Numbered from the stretch's first letter, positions 8,513 through 17,234 are shown. The stretch is DNA of 64,000 nt from Exiguobacterium flavidum (GCF_003344535.1 NZ_QPKS01000008.1:1-64000); one strand, 5' to 3'. Numbers and translations: made by a program. The notes: a model not told the origin generated them from the sequence alone.

Positions 8513-9562
8513 TCAACTCTGTCGCAAGGCACCGAGAGCAGCAGCGATCGTCCGCTCATTCGGTGTCTCGATCACACCGAGCTCGGTGATGATTGCCGTG
8601 ATCAGGGAATGCGGTGTGACGTCGAACGCCGGATTGAAGACATCGACTCCGCGAGGCGCCGTCTCGGTTCCTCCGAACGTCAGCACTTCGTCAGCCGGCC
8701 GTTCCTCGATTTCGATCTCCGAACCCTCGGCACTCGAGAAGTCGAACGTCGTCAGCGGTGCTGCGACATAGAACGGAATGCCGAAACTCCTCGCGAGGAG
8801 CGCGAGCTGGAACGTTCCGATCTTGTTCGCCGTATCGCCGTTTCGCGTGATTCGGTCGGCTCCGACGATGATCGCGTCGATCCCTTTCTGCTGGATCGTA
8901 TAGGCCGCCATGTTATCCGTAATCAGCGTCACCGGAATGCCTGCCCGTTGCAGCTCCCAGGTCGTCAGGCGCGCTCCTTGAAGAAGAGGCCTTGTCTCGG
9001 AAGCGAATGCTTCGAGGCGAATGCCCCGTTCCTTTGCGAGATAGAAAGGAGCGAGTGCCGTCCCGTAGGCTGCCGTCGCGATCGATCCGGCGTTACAGAT
9101 CGTCAAGATCTTCGCGCCATCCTCGAACAGGCTGAGCGAGTGCTCGCCGATTTGCCGGCTCGTCGCGGCATCCGCCTCGTACAGCTCGATCGCCCGCCGC
9201 TCGAGTGCGCGGCGTGTCCCGTCGACCGTCTTGCCCTGCTCAAGCACGCGTCCGAGTTCCTCGAGGATGTTCTGCAAGTTGACCGCGGTCGGCCGTGTCG
9301 AAAGCAGGATGTCCGCCGTTTCGCGTAATCGCTCCTTGAACGTGTCGATTTCCCCGTGTATCTTCTTCGCCTCGAGGACGAGGACGAATGCCGCGAACAG
9401 GCTGATCGCGGGTGCCCCGCGCACGCGCAGCTTCAAAATCGCTTCCGCCGCTTGTTCCAGATCCTTGATCAGCAGGTAATGTTCCTCTTTTGGCAGCTTC
9501 GTCTGATCGAGTATCCGGAGCGTCCCGTCCTCCCAGATGATGCTTCTCGCGAACGTCGTCAT
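8513..9562 (-). CDS. mtnA: S-methyl-5-thioribose-1-phosphate isomerase
   Basis: Isomerises methylthioribose-1-phosphate to methylthioribulose-1-phosphate in methionine salvage. The 349 residues are the normal length of this eIF2B-alpha-like family. Conserved stretches include RGAPAI near residue 50, ILTICNAGSIAT with the catalytic Cys near 155, and VGADRITRNGD with catalytic Asp near 235. The start overlaps the end of mtnK by 4 bases, so it is co-transcribed under the upstream SAM riboswitch. An intrinsic terminator lies about 230 bases downstream. Confidence 0.95.
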   Translation of the reverse strand: MTTFARSIIWEDGTLRILDQTKLPKEEHYLLIKDLEQAAEAILKLRVRGAPAISLFAAFVLVLEAKKIHGEIDTFKERLRETADILLSTRPTAVNLQNILEELGRVLEQGKTVDGTRRALERRAIELYEADAATSRQIGEHSLSLFEDGAKILTICNAGSIATAAYGTALAPFYLAKERGIRLEAFASETRPLLQGARLTTWELQRAGIPVTLITDNMAAYTIQQKGIDAIIVGADRITRNGDTANKIGTFQLALLARSFGIPFYVAAPLTTFDFSSAEGSEIEIEERPADEVLTFGGTETAPRGVDVFNPAFDVTPHSLITAIITELGVIETPNERTIAAALGALRQS

Positions 9563-10713
9563 CTTGCCACCTCCTGCGCAAAGAGCTCCTTCAACGCCTG
9601 CAAATCGAGCGTCAGCCGATTCCGGATGAGGAAGACGCCGGTTTGGAGGGCGTGCCGTTTTCGCACGATCCGCTCCGCCTTCGACTCGATTCCTTCGAGG
9701 TCAGCGACCGGCGCGAGGCCGATCGTACGGCGGATCAGCTCGCATCCGGCGAAGCCGAACGCGTCCGCAAGCGTCGTCTTGAGCACGTCGTCGACGAGCC
9801 CGTCCGCGTCCCGGAACGGAGCGACGGCGAAGCTTTCCCACCGCTCGCGGAAAACCGATTCGTATGTCGCAAGGAACGTTTCGACGTCTGAGCGCACACG
9901 CTCCTCGCCGATTGCTGAGGAAGCGAAGAACAGGTGCGCCATGAACTGACCGACATCGAATCCGAACGGTCCGTAGAATGCGAATTCCGGATCGATCACC
10001 CGAGTCTCGTCAGCCGAGGCGAAGATGCTGCCGGTATGCAGATCGCCATGGAGCAGCGCATCCCCCTTCGTGACGAACAGCGCCTCGAGCTTCGCGACCT
10101 CACGCCGCAACTCCCGGTCCGACCAGATGGCTTCGACGTCCTGTTCGAGTCCTTCCTCGATCTGGTTCGTCTCCGCGTCGCAGAACGGGTCGGTGAAGAT
10201 CAGCTTCTCCGTGATGTCGCACAAATCCGGGTTGTAGTACGTCCGGGCGACCCCCTTCTTCGCGACCGGTCCGAGTGCGAAGTCCGACGTGTGGAACAGT
10301 GTCTTCGCGAGGAAGGAACCGATATGGCCGGCGAGCAGCGGATACACTTCTCCCGCGAGCAGTCCGTGCCGTACGATCGTCAAATGCGACAGGTCCTCCA
10401 TGACCGTGAACGCCTCTTCCTTGCTCGCGTGGTACACGTGCGGGACGAAGGCCGGCGCGAATTTCGCGAATTCCTTGAGCGCAGCCTGTTCGATCCATGC
10501 CCGCTCGAGCGAGAGCGGCCAGCTCTCCCCTACGACCTTCGCGTACGGGAGTGCCTGCTTCAGGATGAACCGCTTCTCTCCCTGACGGACGCGAAAGACG
10601 AGGTTCAGGTTCCCGTCGCCGATTTCTTCACACGAAGCCTCTCCTTGTCCGATGAATCCGAGTGCCTGTAGCCGCTCGACTGCCGTCCGTTCCGTCAATG
10701 CCTGATATGTCAT
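9559..10713 (-). CDS. mtnK: S-methyl-5-thioribose kinase
   Basis: Phosphorylates methylthioribose at C1 with ATP. The 384 residues are typical. The protein-kinase-like fold shows an N-terminal GDGNLNLVFRV ATP-binding loop near residue 32, a catalytic segment LLHGDLHTGSI near residue 220 and the metal-binding region VIDPEFAFYGP after it. First gene of mtnKA; a SAM-I riboswitch with terminator occupies the leader, so it is predicted to be expressed when SAM is low. Confidence 0.95.
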   Translation of the reverse strand: MTYQALTERTAVERLQALGFIGQGEASCEEIGDGNLNLVFRVRQGEKRFILKQALPYAKVVGESWPLSLERAWIEQAALKEFAKFAPAFVPHVYHASKEEAFTVMEDLSHLTIVRHGLLAGEVYPLLAGHIGSFLAKTLFHTSDFALGPVAKKGVARTYYNPDLCDITEKLIFTDPFCDAETNQIEEGLEQDVEAIWSDRELRREVAKLEALFVTKGDALLHGDLHTGSIFASADETRVIDPEFAFYGPFGFDVGQFMAHLFFASSAIGEERVRSDVETFLATYESVFRERWESFAVAPFRDADGLVDDVLKTTLADAFGFAGCELIRRTIGLAPVADLEGIESKAERIVRKRHALQTGVFLIRNRLTLDLQALKELFAQEVAR

Positions 10714-10741
10714 CTGTCATTTCCTCCTGTATCCTTACGCG

Positions 10742-10776
10742 AAAAACGCCCTTCCGTCCGGTCCAGACGAAAAGGC
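10742..10776 (-). terminator. SAM riboswitch terminator of mtnKA
   Basis: The minus-strand stem CGCCTTTTCGTC pairs with GGACGGAAGGGCG and is followed by five T. It lies between the riboswitch aptamer and the mtnK start. Confidence 0.85.
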
Positions 10777-10794
10777 GCGAAGAGATACTTCGTC

Positions 10795-10895
10795 CTCTCA
10801 TCTTTCAGACCATGTCTGTTGGATGTAGCACCGTGCCGAAATGGTCGGTTGCCGCGGCATCTTCGGGCCAATTCCCTCTGCCAACTCGCGATAAG
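10795..10895 (-). promoter_or_regulatory. SAM-I (S-box) riboswitch upstream of mtnKA
   Basis: The minus strand begins CTTATCGCGAGTTGGCAGAG and contains the core GCCGCGGCAACC, GGTGCTACATCC and the closing GATGAGAG. All the conserved S-box boxes are present in order, so repression by SAM through termination is expected. Confidence 0.95.
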
Positions 10896-10934
10896 AGTGT
10901 ATGTGATTTGGTAGTTCGTCAGTTGCTGATTCGA

Positions 10935-10964
10935 ATCATACGCCTCCCGCTTTTCTCGTGTCAA
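10935..10964 (-). promoter_or_regulatory. Probable mtnKA promoter
   Basis: TTGACA (plus-strand 10959-10964) and TATGAT (10935-10940) are separated by 18 bases and lie just upstream of the riboswitch. Confidence 0.7.
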
Positions 10965-11048
10965 TCCTCGAAGCCGGAACCTGAAAACTGATTTGGCAGG
11001 CCATCTATAGAAACGAAATCCGAAAAAATTAATTTTTCTAAAAATTGT

Positions 11049-11076
11049 TTGACAGGATGGTTGTCACATGTAAAAA
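11049..11076 (+). promoter_or_regulatory. Probable mtnWXBD promoter
   Basis: TTGACA at 11049-11054 and TAAAAA at 11071-11076 are separated by 16 bases, about 30 bases before the SAM riboswitch. Together with the leftward promoter and both leaders this accounts for the 560-base gap between mtnK and mtnW. Confidence 0.55.
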
Positions 11077-11106
11077 TTGCAATTAGATTTCACAACCACA
11101 TCACAT

Positions 11107-11208
11107 TCTTATCAAGAGCAGACGGAGGGACGAGCCCTATGATGTCGCAGCAACCGACCAACCTTGGCACGGTGCTAATTCTTGCAGCGCTAGCTGGCAG
11201 ATAAGAGT
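11107..11208 (+). promoter_or_regulatory. SAM-I riboswitch upstream of mtnWXBD
   Basis: The sequence starts TCTTATCAAGAGCAGACGGA and contains GTCGCAGCAACC, CACGGTGCTAATTC and a closing CAGATAAGAG. The conserved S-box elements are in order, and a terminator follows at 11223. Confidence 0.95.
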
Positions 11209-11222
11209 CCACACGTATTTTC

Positions 11223-11258
11223 ATGGTCTCTTGTCTATCGACGAGGGACCATTTTTTT
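11223..11258 (+). terminator. SAM riboswitch terminator of mtnWXBD
   Basis: ATGGTCTCTTGTC pairs with GACGAGGGACCAT around a short loop, followed by seven T at 11252-11258, immediately before the mtnW ribosome binding site. Confidence 0.9.
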
Positions 11259-11277
11259 GTAGAGACGGAGGATGGCA

Positions 11278-12468
11278 ATGGCTTATATCACGGCAACTTA
11301 TCAAATCAACGAAACGACGCGCCTGAAGGAACGGGCCGAGTCGATCGCGACCGGACTGACGGTCGGGACGTGGACCGACCTTGCGCATCTCGAACAGGAA
11401 CAGCTTCGTGCCTACAAGGGCGAGGTCGTCCTCGCAGAAGAACGGGACGGGAAGGGCTACTTGACGATCCGCTACCCGGAACATAACGTCTCACGTGACT
11501 TCTCGGCGATTTTGACGACGGTCTTCGGCAAGCTGTCGCTCGACGGCAAGATCCGCCTCGTCGACATCGACCTGCCAGAGACGTTCGCGGCAGATTTCAC
11601 GGGTGCGAAGTTCGGCGCGACAGGCGTCCGGGACTTGCTCGGCGTACACGACCGCCCGCTCTTGATGAGCATCTTCAAAGGGGTGATCGGGCGGGACCTG
11701 TCCTTCCTGCGCGAGCAACTCGAAGCGCAGCTTGAAGGCGGGATCGACATCGTCAAGGACGACGAGATCCTTTACGACAACATGCTGACCCCGACGATCG
11801 AGCGGGCACGCGTCGGACGTGCCGTCCTCGACGCCCATTTCGAGAAGACCGGGAAGCGGGCACTGTACGCGATCACGCTCAGCGGTCCTGTCTTCGGACT
11901 GAAGGAGCAGGCGAAACACCTGATCGGACACGGGGCGACGGCACTTCTGCTCAACGTCCATACATACGGGCTCGACGTGCTGCGCGAACTCGCGCTCGAT
12001 CCCGAGATCAACGTCCCGGTCCTTAGCCATCCCGCCTACAGCGGCGGGATGATCGGAAGCGCGGACTACGGCGTCAGCGCCCCTGTCCTGCTCGGTACGC
12101 TGACGCGCCTCGCCGGCGCCGACCTGACGCTCTTCCCGTCGCCGTACGGAAGCGTCGCCCTCGATAAGGAGGAGGCGCGCGGCATCGCGGCGGAAGCTTC
12201 GCGAATCGGTTTCACCCGGCCCATCCTGCCTGTCCCGTCTGCCGGCATCCATCCGGGACTCGTCCCGGACATCCTGCGCGACTTCGGCCATGACTGCGTC
12301 ATCAATGCCGGCGGCGGTGTCCACGGTCACCCGCACGGTGCGGCTTCAGGCGTCCGCGCCTTCCATCAGGCAATCGAGGCGACGATTGCACGTCGTCCGC
12401 TGCAGGAAGCGGCACGCGAGCACGAAGCACTCCGCCTCGCACTGAGTGCCTGGGGGGTTCGCACATGA
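11278..12468 (+). CDS. mtnW: 2,3-diketo-5-methylthiopentyl-1-phosphate enolase (RuBisCO-like)
   Basis: Enolises diketomethylthiopentyl phosphate in methionine salvage. About 396 residues, a RuBisCO-like protein. An N-terminal ferredoxin-like domain is followed by a TIM barrel with the metal/carbamylation region GGIDIVKDDE near residue 160, SHPAYSGG near 245 and GGGVHGHPHG near 345. The ATG at 11278 is preferred because GGAGG lies 6 bases upstream; the ATG at 11272 touches that site. First of four tightly packed genes. Confidence 0.95.
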   Translation: MAYITATYQINETTRLKERAESIATGLTVGTWTDLAHLEQEQLRAYKGEVVLAEERDGKGYLTIRYPEHNVSRDFSAILTTVFGKLSLDGKIRLVDIDLPETFAADFTGAKFGATGVRDLLGVHDRPLLMSIFKGVIGRDLSFLREQLEAQLEGGIDIVKDDEILYDNMLTPTIERARVGRAVLDAHFEKTGKRALYAITLSGPVFGLKEQAKHLIGHGATALLLNVHTYGLDVLRELALDPEINVPVLSHPAYSGGMIGSADYGVSAPVLLGTLTRLAGADLTLFPSPYGSVALDKEEARGIAAEASRIGFTRPILPVPSAGIHPGLVPDILRDFGHDCVINAGGGVHGHPHGAASGVRAFHQAIEATIARRPLQEAAREHEALRLALSAWGVRT

Positions 12469-13124
12469 CGATTCATCTGCTGTGTGACTTTGACGGGACC
12501 GTGACGCAAGACGACAACATCATCGCCTTGATGAAACGGTTCGCACCAAACGAGTGGATCACGCTGAAGGACCAGGTCCTCAGCCGCGAGATTTCGATCG
12601 AGGACGGCGTCGGTGCGATGTTCCGCCTGCTCAAAAGCAGTGAACGGGAGACCTTCACCCGCTTCCTGATCGACAACGCCTCCTTGCGGGAGGGGTTCCC
12701 GGAATTCGTCCGCTACGCCGAGGAGGCCGGACTTTCCCTGACGTTCGTCAGCGGCGGAATCGACTTCTTCGTCCATCCGATCCTCGCGCCGTTCGCCGGT
12801 CCGGAACGGATCTACTGCAATGGATCCGACTTCTCGGAAGAAACAATCCGGATCACTTGGCCTCATGCGTGCGACAGCCAGTGCGACAACGGATGCGGCT
12901 GCTGTAAACCGTCGATTGCAAGACGCCTCAGCCGCCCGGGTGACCTCGTGATCGCAATCGGTGACTCCGTGACGGATTTCGAGCTCGCGAAGCAGGCCGA
13001 TCTCGTCTTCGCCCGCGATCATCTCATCCGGATGTGCGAACAGGAAGGCATCCGTTACGTCCCGTTCGAGACGTTCTACGACATCATCGACGGACTGAAG
13101 TTCAGATTGGAGGTGACGAAGTAA
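12465..13124 (+). CDS. mtnX: 2-hydroxy-3-keto-5-methylthiopentenyl-1-phosphate phosphatase
   Basis: HAD-superfamily phosphatase that removes the phosphate from the mtnW product. The 219 residues carry the nucleophile motif LLCDFDGTVTQDD at the N-terminus, a Ser in TFVSGGIDFF near residue 105 and the acidic motif AIGDSVTDFELA near 165. A cysteine-rich loop (CDSQCDNGCGCC, about residue 136) is visible, as in other MtnX proteins. It overlaps mtnW by 4 bases and abuts mtnB. Confidence 0.95.
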   Translation: MTIHLLCDFDGTVTQDDNIIALMKRFAPNEWITLKDQVLSREISIEDGVGAMFRLLKSSERETFTRFLIDNASLREGFPEFVRYAEEAGLSLTFVSGGIDFFVHPILAPFAGPERIYCNGSDFSEETIRITWPHACDSQCDNGCGCCKPSIARRLSRPGDLVIAIGDSVTDFELAKQADLVFARDHLIRMCEQEGIRYVPFETFYDIIDGLKFRLEVTK

Positions 13125-13751
13125 ATGTTCAGAGAATGGCACGAACTGAGTGAAATCAAACGCGAACTCGCAGCGCGTGACTGGTTCCCCGGCACGAGCG
13201 GCAACCTTGCGATCCGGACGAAGCTGGAGCCGGTCGAGTTCCTCGTCACGGCGAGCGGCAAGGATAAACGGAAGTCCTCTCCGGACGACTTCATCCTCGT
13301 CGACGCGGTCGGTCAACCGACTCATCCGCAAGCAGGAAAACCATCTGCCGAGACGCTCCTGCACGTCGAGGTGTTCAACCGGACGAACGCCGGCTGCTCA
13401 CTCCACGTCCACACGATCGACAACAACGTCATCTCGGAACTCTATGCCGCTGAAGGCGAGATCCGTTTCACCGGCCAAGAGATCCTGAAGGCACTCGGCT
13501 ACTGGGAAGAGACGGCTGAAGTCTTCGTCCCGATCATCCCGAACCACGCGGACATCCCGACGCTCGCCGAGGCGTTCGCGGGACACATCAACGGGGACAG
13601 CGGCGCCGTCCTGATCCGCAACCACGGCATCACCGTCTGGGCGAAGGACGCCTTCGAGGCGAAGAAGCAGCTCGAGGCATACGAGTTCCTGTTCAGCTAC
13701 ACCGTCAAGCTCCGCCTGCTCGGCGCGACAATCAAACAATCAGTTATCTAA
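13125..13751 (+). CDS. mtnB: Methylthioribulose-1-phosphate dehydratase
   Basis: Zinc-dependent class II aldolase-family enzyme that dehydrates methylthioribulose-1-phosphate. The 208 residues include GTSGNLAIR near 23, the metal-ligand pair in SLHVHTIDN near 89, and a third His in [10 protein letters not shown] near 165. The ATG directly follows the mtnX stop, with GGAGGTG in the end of mtnX. In pathway order it acts before mtnW although encoded third. Confidence 0.94.
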   Translation: MFREWHELSEIKRELAARDWFPGTSGNLAIRTKLEPVEFLVTASGKDKRKSSPDDFILVDAVGQPTHPQAGKPSAETLLHVEVFNRTNAGCSLHVHTIDNNVISELYAAEGEIRFTGQEILKALGYWEETAEVFVPIIPNHADIPTLAEAFAGHINGDSGAVLIRNHGITVWAKDAFEAKKQLEAYEFLFSYTVKLRLLGATIKQSVI

Positions 13752-13764
13752 GGAGGAATTCAAC

Positions 13765-14295
13765 ATGGCAACGATCCTATTCCAAGAGACGAACGAACGA
13801 TACAGCACGCAAGAGAAAGTCGCATCCTTCCTCGAGTCCCGCGGCATCCTCTACGAGCAGTGGGACATCACGAAGCTTCCCGCCGACCTGCAAGAAAACT
13901 ATTCGCTGACGGACGAGGACAAGCAGACGATCCTGAACACGTTCAGCACGGAGATCAAAGACGTCTCGGAACGCCGCGGCTACCAGACGGCTGACGTCAT
14001 CTCGCTGTCCGACTCGACACCGAACCTCGAGCAGTTGCTCGTCAACTTCCAGCAGGAACATCATCATACGGATGACGAGGTCCGCTTCATCGTCAGCGGC
14101 CACGGCATCTTCGCGATCAAGGACGAGGAAAAGGGCTTCTACAGCATCGAGCTCGATCCGGGTGACCTGATTTCGGTGCCTGTCAATACGCGCCACTATT
14201 TCACGCTCCAGGACGACCGCCAAGTCGTCGCCGTCCGGATCTTCGTCACGACGGAGGGCTGGGTCCCGATCTACGAGGAGACGGTAAGCGTCTGA
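13765..14295 (+). CDS. mtnD: Acireductone dioxygenase
   Basis: Cupin-fold metal enzyme that oxidises acireductone to the methionine keto-acid precursor and formate. The 176 residues match the family. The metal-binding cupin motif EHHHTDDEVRFIVSG lies near residue 92 and the second His in VNTRHYFTL near 133. An AAGGAGG site precedes it and a strong terminator follows at 14314. The final transaminase (mtnE) and the nucleosidase are not in this window. Confidence 0.95.
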   Translation: MATILFQETNERYSTQEKVASFLESRGILYEQWDITKLPADLQENYSLTDEDKQTILNTFSTEIKDVSERRGYQTADVISLSDSTPNLEQLLVNFQQEHHHTDDEVRFIVSGHGIFAIKDEEKGFYSIELDPGDLISVPVNTRHYFTLQDDRQVVAVRIFVTTEGWVPIYEETVSV

Positions 14296-14313
14296 AAAAA
14301 ACGATACGCACAA

Positions 14314-14349
14314 AAGCAGCGGACCTTCCTCTCGGAAAGTCCGCTGCTT
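14314..14349. terminator. Bidirectional terminator between mtnD and the HxlR gene
   Basis: AAGCAGCGGAC pairs perfectly with GTCCGCTGCTT across a short inner stem, in the gap between convergent mtnD and the HxlR gene. The T run on the plus side is weak (GCGTTT); the minus side has TTTTG. Confidence 0.75.
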
Positions 14350-14355
14350 CGCGTT

Positions 14356-14685
14356 TCAGGAGATGACTTCTTCTCCCGTCAAATCGATATGTCCTTCGCC
14401 CCACGCGCACATGGCGTCAAGAATCGGGCGGAGAGACCAGCCATATTCGGAGAGAGAATAGACGACTTTCGGCGGAACCTGTTCATAGACCGTCCGAATG
14501 ACGACACCATCCTCCTCAAGCTCGCGCAACTGTTGCGTGAGCATTTTTTGCGTGATGTTCGGCATGAGTTTCTTCAGTTCGCTCGTCCGTCGCTCCCCCT
14601 TGATCAAATGACACATGATGACGACCTTCCACTTGCCTCCGATGACTTGAAGCGTGGCCTCGACCGGGATGTTATACGGCATGGT
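14356..14685 (-). CDS. HxlR-family transcriptional regulator lacking the usual Cys
   Basis: 109 residues from the ATG at 14685, with GGAAGAGGA about 5 bases upstream; upstream in-frame ATGs have no such site. This is a winged-helix HxlR protein (IGGKWKVVIMCHL near residue 13, helix MLTQQLRELEEDGVV, wing YSLSEYG). Most HxlR regulators begin with a Cys-Pro-Val segment whose Cys is redox-sensitive in members such as HypR; here the segment reads NIPVEATL, so that Cys is Ile. It is divergent from the MFS/LLM operon, with two operator-like blocks between, one of which covers its own transcription start region. Confidence 0.9.
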   Translation of the reverse strand, partial: TMPYNIPVEATLQVIGGKWKVVIMCHLIKGERRTSELKKLMPNITQKMLTQQLRELEEDGVVIRTVYEQVPPKVVYSLSEYGWSLRPILDAMCAWGEGHIDLTGEEVIS

Positions 14686-14720
14686 TCCTCTTCCTTTCCT
14701 TTCGCTGACTGACCGGGACA

Positions 14721-14760
14721 GGCACTTTTTAGTGCCTATCGCACTTGAAAGTGCGTACTT
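14721..14760. promoter_or_regulatory. HxlR operator-like block 1
   Basis: Two short palindromes in tandem, GGCACTTTTTAGTGCC and GCACTTGAAAGTGC, followed by GTACTT. The block repeats almost exactly at 14848. It lies downstream of the predicted hxlR promoter, so binding would autoregulate that gene. Confidence 0.65.
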
Positions 14761-14782
14761 CTCAATCTTGTTCGATGCGCCT

Positions 14783-14811
14783 ATGATAGCAATTGTAATC
14801 GAAAAGTACAA
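14783..14811 (-). promoter_or_regulatory. Probable promoter of the HxlR gene
   Basis: TTGTAC (plus-strand 14806-14811) and TATCAT (14783-14788) are 17 bases apart, between the two operator blocks. Confidence 0.6.
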
Positions 14812-14847
14812 GCGCATCCGGTATGTTGCATCGTTCAGGGACACAAG

Positions 14848-14889
14848 GGTACTTTTTAGTACCTATAGCACTTCAAAGTACGTACTTCC
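14848..14889. promoter_or_regulatory. HxlR operator-like block 2
   Basis: GGTACTTTTTAGTACC followed by GCACTTCAAAGTACGTACTT has the same architecture and spacing as block 1. A TATACT at 14910-14915 lies about 20 bases downstream without a good -35, so the block probably overlaps the promoter of the MFS operon. The remaining gap to 15050 shows only the ribosome binding site. Confidence 0.65.
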
Positions 14890-15049
14890 CTTAGCGACTA
14901 AAGTGCAACTATACTGACTGCATGCCAAGCAACACGGCAAACGGAAAGACGGGCGGGCCCCCTGCTTCCGAAGCTTCGACTTCTCGATAGTCACTTACGA
15001 CGATACGCAGAACTATTCATTCATATGGAAACACAAGGAGGACTTTACT

Positions 15050-16252
15050 ATGAATCAACTGAACCCAAGAACGGACCAGGAACAGGTCCCTAAAAACGGA
15101 GGACTCGCGCTGCTCGCCCTCGCCATCAGTGCGTTCGGGATCGGGACGACCGAATTCGTCCCGGTCGGTCTGCTTGCAGCTATCGCAAAAGACTTGAACA
15201 TCGGAATCACACTCGCCGGTCTGATCATCTCGGGCTATGCGATCGGTGTCGCAGTCGGTGCACCGATCTTGACTGCATTGACGAACCGCATGAACCGCAA
15301 GACTTTGCTCATGGCGCTGATGGTCATCTTCATCGCCGGAAACCTCGTCTCCGCCATGTCGACAAGCTTCGAACTACTCATTGCCGCCCGGTTCATCACG
15401 GCATTCTCGCACGGTGTCTTCTTCTCGATCGGTGCGACGATCGCCGTCCAGCTCGTCCCTGCACATAAAAAAGCGAGCGCCATCGCGCTCATGTTCACAG
15501 GACTAACCGTCGCGACCGTCACCGGCGTCCCGCTCGGCACGTTCATCGGTCAATCGTTCGGATGGCGCGCGACATTCTTCGCCGTCGCAGCGCTCGGTCT
15601 CGTCTCGATCATCGCAAGCTTCTTCCTGATCCCGAAAGACTTGAAGCAATCGCCCCCGGCCAAGTTCTCAGACATGTTCAAACTGTTGACGAACGGTCGG
15701 ATCATGATCGGTTTCCTCATCACGGCACTCGGATATGGCGGGACTTTCGTCGCCTTCACTTACTTGACGCCGATCATGCAGGACGTCACGCACATCAGCC
15801 CTAAACTGATCAGCATCATCCTGCTCGTCTACGGAATCGCCGTCGCGATCGGCAACTATGTCGGCGGTAAGCTCGCAAACCATAACCCGGTCAAAGCGTT
15901 GTTCTATATGTTCATCATCCACGCCGTCGTCATGATCGCTATGTCGTTCATGATCCCGTTCAAGGTCGCAGGTATCATCGGAATCATCCTGATGGGCTTG
16001 CTCGCCTTCATGAACGTGCCAGGCCTTCAGCTGTATATCGTACAGCTCGCTGAAAAATATGTGCCTGCCGCAGTCGATGTCGCCTCAGCACTCAACATCG
16101 CAGCATTCAACGTCGGAATCGCACTCGGGGCGACGATCGGAGGCATCACGGCAGATACGATCGGTCTCGTCCACACCCCTTGGGTCGGCGGTATCATGGT
16201 CATCCTTGCCGTCATCCTGACAGCCGTATCCCGACGTCTCGAACAGCAGTAA
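15050..16252 (+). CDS. MFS transporter, DHA1-type efflux
   Basis: 400 residues with about 12 hydrophobic segments. The cytosolic-loop motif between TM2 and TM3 reads LTNRMNRKTLL, and an early FGIGTTEFVPVGLL segment is typical of the AraJ/YdhP/PbuE-like DHA1 exporters. An AAGGAGG site lies about 8 bases before the ATG. First of three co-directional genes behind the HxlR operators. HxlR-controlled MFS genes usually export electrophiles or drugs; the substrate cannot be read from the sequence. Confidence 0.9.
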   Translation: MNQLNPRTDQEQVPKNGGLALLALAISAFGIGTTEFVPVGLLAAIAKDLNIGITLAGLIISGYAIGVAVGAPILTALTNRMNRKTLLMALMVIFIAGNLVSAMSTSFELLIAARFITAFSHGVFFSIGATIAVQLVPAHKKASAIALMFTGLTVATVTGVPLGTFIGQSFGWRATFFAVAALGLVSIIASFFLIPKDLKQSPPAKFSDMFKLLTNGRIMIGFLITALGYGGTFVAFTYLTPIMQDVTHISPKLISIILLVYGIAVAIGNYVGGKLANHNPVKALFYMFIIHAVVMIAMSFMIPFKVAGIIGIILMGLLAFMNVPGLQLYIVQLAEKYVPAAVDVASALNIAAFNVGIALGATIGGITADTIGLVHTPWVGGIMVILAVILTAVSRRLEQQ

Positions 16253-16268
16253 GCAAGGAGGAAACATC

Positions 16269-17222
16269 ATGTTCGAACACCACAAAAGTCATCAACGCAT
16301 GTATCAGGAAGGCGAGCTGACGCTCGGTCTTCACGTCCCGCTCGAGAACTTCAAGTCACGGACGCCGAAACTCGAGAAACAGGTCGAACTCGCAAAAAAA
16401 GCGGATCAATACGGATTCACCGCCCTCTGGTTGCGTGACGTCTTGCTGAAGGATCCATACTTCATGGATCCTGCGGTCGGACAGATCTACGACATGTTGA
16501 TCTACGGGACGCATCTGCTCGGGCAGACAAGGGACATCGCGCTCGGCACTTCCGCACTCGTGCTTCCGTTGCGGCACCCTCTTCGTTCCGCCAAAGAAGT
16601 CGCGACGATCGAGGCGCTCTTCCCGGAACGCTTGATCCTCGGGATCTCTTCCGGCGATCGCCAGGCGGATTTCCACGGCCTCGGCATCGATCACCCGAGC
16701 CGCGGCGAACAATTCAAGGAATCGCTGCGTGTGATGGAAAGTGCACTATACGAAAATTATCCGCATATCGAATCGCCATACGGTGATGTCGAGGGCGCGA
16801 CCCTCGTCCCCCGACCGAAGACGCGAATCCCAACGATGATCACGGGGTTCGCCCAACAGGACATGGACTGGATCGCTCGAAACGGGGACGGCTGGATGTA
16901 CTATCCGCAAGCTCCTCAGGCACAGGCGAACGCCGTCGCCCATTGGCGAAGCGCGAGCGTCGAGGCCGGAACGAAACGCTTCCGCCCTTTCTCGATGCCG
17001 ATGCACCTCGACCTTTCGAAAGATCCGGACGAGCTGCCGACACCGATCCGGCTCGGCTTCCGCGTCGGACGAAACCGGCTGATCGAGTTGCTCAAGGTCT
17101 ATCGTTCGATCGGCGTCAACCACCTGTTCTTCGCGCTGTTCGACAGCGAGCGACCGGCCGAGGAAGTCATCGACGAACTCGGGACATACGTGTTGCCGCA
17201 CTTCCCGCCCCATCATGCGTGA
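16269..17222 (+). CDS. Luciferase-like (LLM class) flavin oxidoreductase
   Basis: 317 residues with a bacterial-luciferase TIM-barrel fold that uses reduced FMN or F420-type flavin. Typical pieces are WLRDVLLKDPYF near residue 55, ALGTSALVLPLRHP near 92, and the flavin-site pattern RLILGISSGDRQADF near 117. It resembles the BA3436-type LLM group found in Bacillales. AAGGAGG precedes the ATG. Placed between the MFS exporter and a small HxlR-like gene, it probably modifies or detoxifies the compound sensed by the regulator. Confidence 0.88.
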   Translation: MFEHHKSHQRMYQEGELTLGLHVPLENFKSRTPKLEKQVELAKKADQYGFTALWLRDVLLKDPYFMDPAVGQIYDMLIYGTHLLGQTRDIALGTSALVLPLRHPLRSAKEVATIEALFPERLILGISSGDRQADFHGLGIDHPSRGEQFKESLRVMESALYENYPHIESPYGDVEGATLVPRPKTRIPTMITGFAQQDMDWIARNGDGWMYYPQAPQAQANAVAHWRSASVEAGTKRFRPFSMPMHLDLSKDPDELPTPIRLGFRVGRNRLIELLKVYRSIGVNHLFFALFDSERPAEEVIDELGTYVLPHFPPHHA

Positions 17223-17234
17223 GGAGGTGACAGC

